From Planctomycetota bacterium (GTDB taxonomy: Bacteria > Planctomycetota > Phycisphaerae > FEN-1346 > JAACEH01): 8,284 nt of DNA. The stretch is from the NCBI GenBank assembly GCA_016935955.1, contig JAFGPY010000433.1:1-8284 (forward strand). Direction: 5' to 3'. The position numbers were made by a program, and so were the translations under genes. Of this stretch, positions 7,210 through 8,284 are shown piece after piece. The notes under the pieces are model-generated. The model saw nothing but the letters and a program-made list of their open reading frames with translations, had not been told where the DNA came from and searched no databases. Position 1 is the stretch's first letter. Each line of letters opens with the position of its first letter.

Positions 7210-7220
7210 ATTTGTATTTC
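7188..7220 (+). terminator. Possible intrinsic terminator within the right repeat
   Basis: The 8-bp all-GC-but-one stem at 7188-7195/7201-7208 with a 5-nt loop is followed by GATTTGTATTTC (7209-7220), which is T-rich but interrupted. It lies about 210 nt after the last stop of the exported-protein genes and 155 nt before threonine synthase, a sensible place to end the upstream transcript. The broken T tract makes it a weak call. Confidence 0.35.
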
Positions 7221-7375
7221 TTCGAGATCGCTAAGTCCGACAACGTGCAACTCTTCTTTGGCGCAACCCTCCAGCGGCCGCCGGGGCTTTTTGCTTGTCG
7301 CTCTGCGGCCGTCGGGATATTCTGGCGGCCTCAAGTGCTGGTCCGCCGCTACCCCATGACTGGAGAGAGCAAGCT
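7210..7375 (+). promoter_or_regulatory. Leader of threonine synthase, with weak promoter candidate
   Basis: These 166 nt separate the repeat pair from the threonine synthase start. The best sigma-70-like pair is TTGTCG (7295-7300) and TATTCT (7318-7323), spaced 17 nt. Each matches the consensus at four of six positions, which is common by chance. GGGGCTTTTTGC at 7283-7294 resembles the tail of a terminator or attenuator, but the stem before it is poor. GGAGAG at 7362-7367 is a good ribosome binding site, 8 nt before ATG 7376. I see no leader peptide rich in threonine or isoleucine codons. Confidence 0.3.
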
Positions 7376-8284
7376 ATGGGCGAGGTTGCCTATCAGAAAT
7401 GTATCGGTCACGGCTGCGGGGCTGAATACTCGGTCCGCGAGTCGTATTTCGCCTGCCCCAAGTGCGGCGACCTGCTCGACGTCCGCTACCGCTGGGACCA
7501 GGCCGACGTGCCGCCAAGCCTCGACTGGTTCGAGCGGCGCTGGGCCGAACGCAGAGATCCGTTGTCGTTCAGCGGCGTCTGGCGGTTCCGTGAACTGATG
7601 CCGTTCGCCCGGCCCGACGATGTCATCACGGTGGGCGAGGGGCAGACGATCCTGCAGCAGGCCGACCGCGTCGCTCCGTTCGCCGGCATCAAGCCGGGAC
7701 GGCTGCACCTGCAGTACGAGGGCCTGAACCCGAGCGGCTCGTTCAAGGACAACGGCATGACGGCCGCGTTCACCCACGCCAATCTCGTGGGGGCCAAGCG
7801 GGCCGCCTGCGCCTCGACCGGCAACACCAGCGCCTCGATGGCCGTCTATGCAGCCATCAACCGCACGATCAGCGGCCTGGTCTTCGTCGGCAGCGGCAAG
7901 ATCGCCTACGGCAAGCTGGCCCAGGCCCTGGACTACGGTGTGGCGACGCTGCAACTGCTGGGCGACTTTGACGCCTGCATGGCCCGCGTGCAGGAAGTGG
8001 CCACGCGGTTCGGCATCTACCTGATGAACAGCCTGAACCCGTTCCGCCTGGAAGGCCAGAAGGCCATCATGTATCGCGTGCTCGAGGCTCTGCGGTGGCA
8101 GACGCCCGATTGGATCGTCGTGCCGGGCGGCAACCTCGGCAACTCGAGCGCCTTCGGCAAAGCGTTCATGGAGCTTCAGGAACTGGGGCTGATCAATAAG
8201 CCGCCGCGGATCGCCATCATCAATGCCTCGGGGGCCGACACGCTGTACCGCGTGGTCAACGACGAGAAGCTGCGCTGGAACGGC
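7376..8284 (+). CDS. thrC: Threonine synthase, 5' part (runs off the window)
   Basis: PLP-dependent enzyme that converts O-phospho-L-homoserine and water to L-threonine and phosphate, the last step of threonine biosynthesis in the cytoplasm. The window covers 303 residues of a protein family usually about 400-480 long, and the frame is open to the last base. Residues 9-30 form a zinc-ribbon-like motif with C9, C14, C27 and C30, as in many bacterial and archaeal threonine synthases. K124 in [10 protein letters not shown] is the expected PLP lysine. STGNTSAS (147-154) and PGGNLGN (250-256) are the usual phosphate-binding and cofactor loops. ATG 7376 has GGAGAG 8 nt upstream, and the zinc ribbon begins right after it. 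Threonine dehydratase and cysteate synthase share the fold, but the FKDNGM motif and zinc ribbon favour threonine synthase. It is preceded by a 399-nt gap and is probably its own transcription unit. Confidence 0.93.
   Translation, partial: MGEVAYQKCIGHGCGAEYSVRESYFACPKCGDLLDVRYRWDQADVPPSLDWFERRWAERRDPLSFSGVWRFRELMPFARPDDVITVGEGQTILQQADRVAPFAGIKPGRLHLQYEGLNPSGSFKDNGMTAAFTHANLVGAKRAACASTGNTSASMAVYAAINRTISGLVFVGSGKIAYGKLAQALDYGVATLQLLGDFDACMARVQEVATRFGIYLMNSLNPFRLEGQKAIMYRVLEALRWQTPDWIVVPGGNLGNSSAFGKAFMELQELGLINKPPRIAIINASGADTLYRVVNDEKLRWNG

Noticed and set aside
7053..7213. GGATTT at 7053-7058 and 7208-7213 as a target-site duplication around the second repeat pair
   Set aside because: The match is only six nt, the right copy overlaps the repeat end, and the left copy is 8 nt away from it; chance is a sufficient explanation.
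7016..7234. Small 72-codon frame in the intergenic region
   Set aside because: It is made mostly of the double-hairpin repeat, and I saw no convincing ribosome binding site for it.
4019..7243. Very long open frame on the minus strand (over 1000 codons)
   Set aside because: It lies antisense to the GH123-like gene. Its translation is rich in Arg, Gly, Leu and His with no recognisable domain, while the sense frame has a signal peptide and coherent domains. Long antisense frames are common in GC-rich coding DNA.
6699..7598. Plus-strand frame running from the GH123-like gene through the repeats into threonine synthase
   Set aside because: It crosses the end of one gene, the repeat pair and the start of another in the wrong frame. 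The translation is Arg/Ser/Pro-rich and matches nothing I know.

Overview
The window is about 65% GC by eye and reads entirely on the + strand. It holds three complete genes for exported proteins (178-6976) and the 5' part of a threonine synthase gene that runs off the right edge (7376-8284). Long exported proteins with unclassified glycosidase-like barrels, GC-rich codon use and hairpin-rich intergenic repeats suggest a Planctomycetota-type bacterium or a relative. This is inference; there is no rRNA or other marker gene to confirm it.

Layout. Positions 1-177 are a non-coding leader dominated by an inverted pair of 30-nt hairpin repeats, plus a 10-nt copy of their outer end. Next comes a 563-residue M14-type zinc carboxypeptidase-like protein with a signal peptide. 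It overlaps the next gene by ATGA. The second gene encodes a 726-residue secreted protein: a jelly-roll-like N-terminus, an Ig-like domain and a glycoside-hydrolase-like TIM barrel. After a 56-nt gap, the third gene encodes a 957-residue exported protein related to the GH123/DUF4091 group, probably starting at GTG 4103. Positions 6977-7375 are intergenic and contain a second, unrelated inverted pair of 50-nt hairpin repeats, whose right arm may also act as a terminator. A threonine synthase gene with its own ribosome binding site follows.

How the genes fit together. The first three genes look like one transcription unit making an exported set: one peptidase-like enzyme and two glycosidase-like proteins. 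The most economical hypothesis is breakdown of a peptide-linked or protein-linked glycan outside the cytoplasm. No transporter, regulator or sulfatase lies in the window to narrow the substrate. Threonine synthase is a housekeeping amino-acid biosynthesis gene and looks functionally separate.

Most unusual observations. The two hairpin units at 5-34 and 58-87 differ at six positions, which form exactly three compensated base pairs, so structure rather than sequence is conserved. Both glycosidase-like proteins also have catalytic regions that do not match the textbook motif of a family I can name with confidence.
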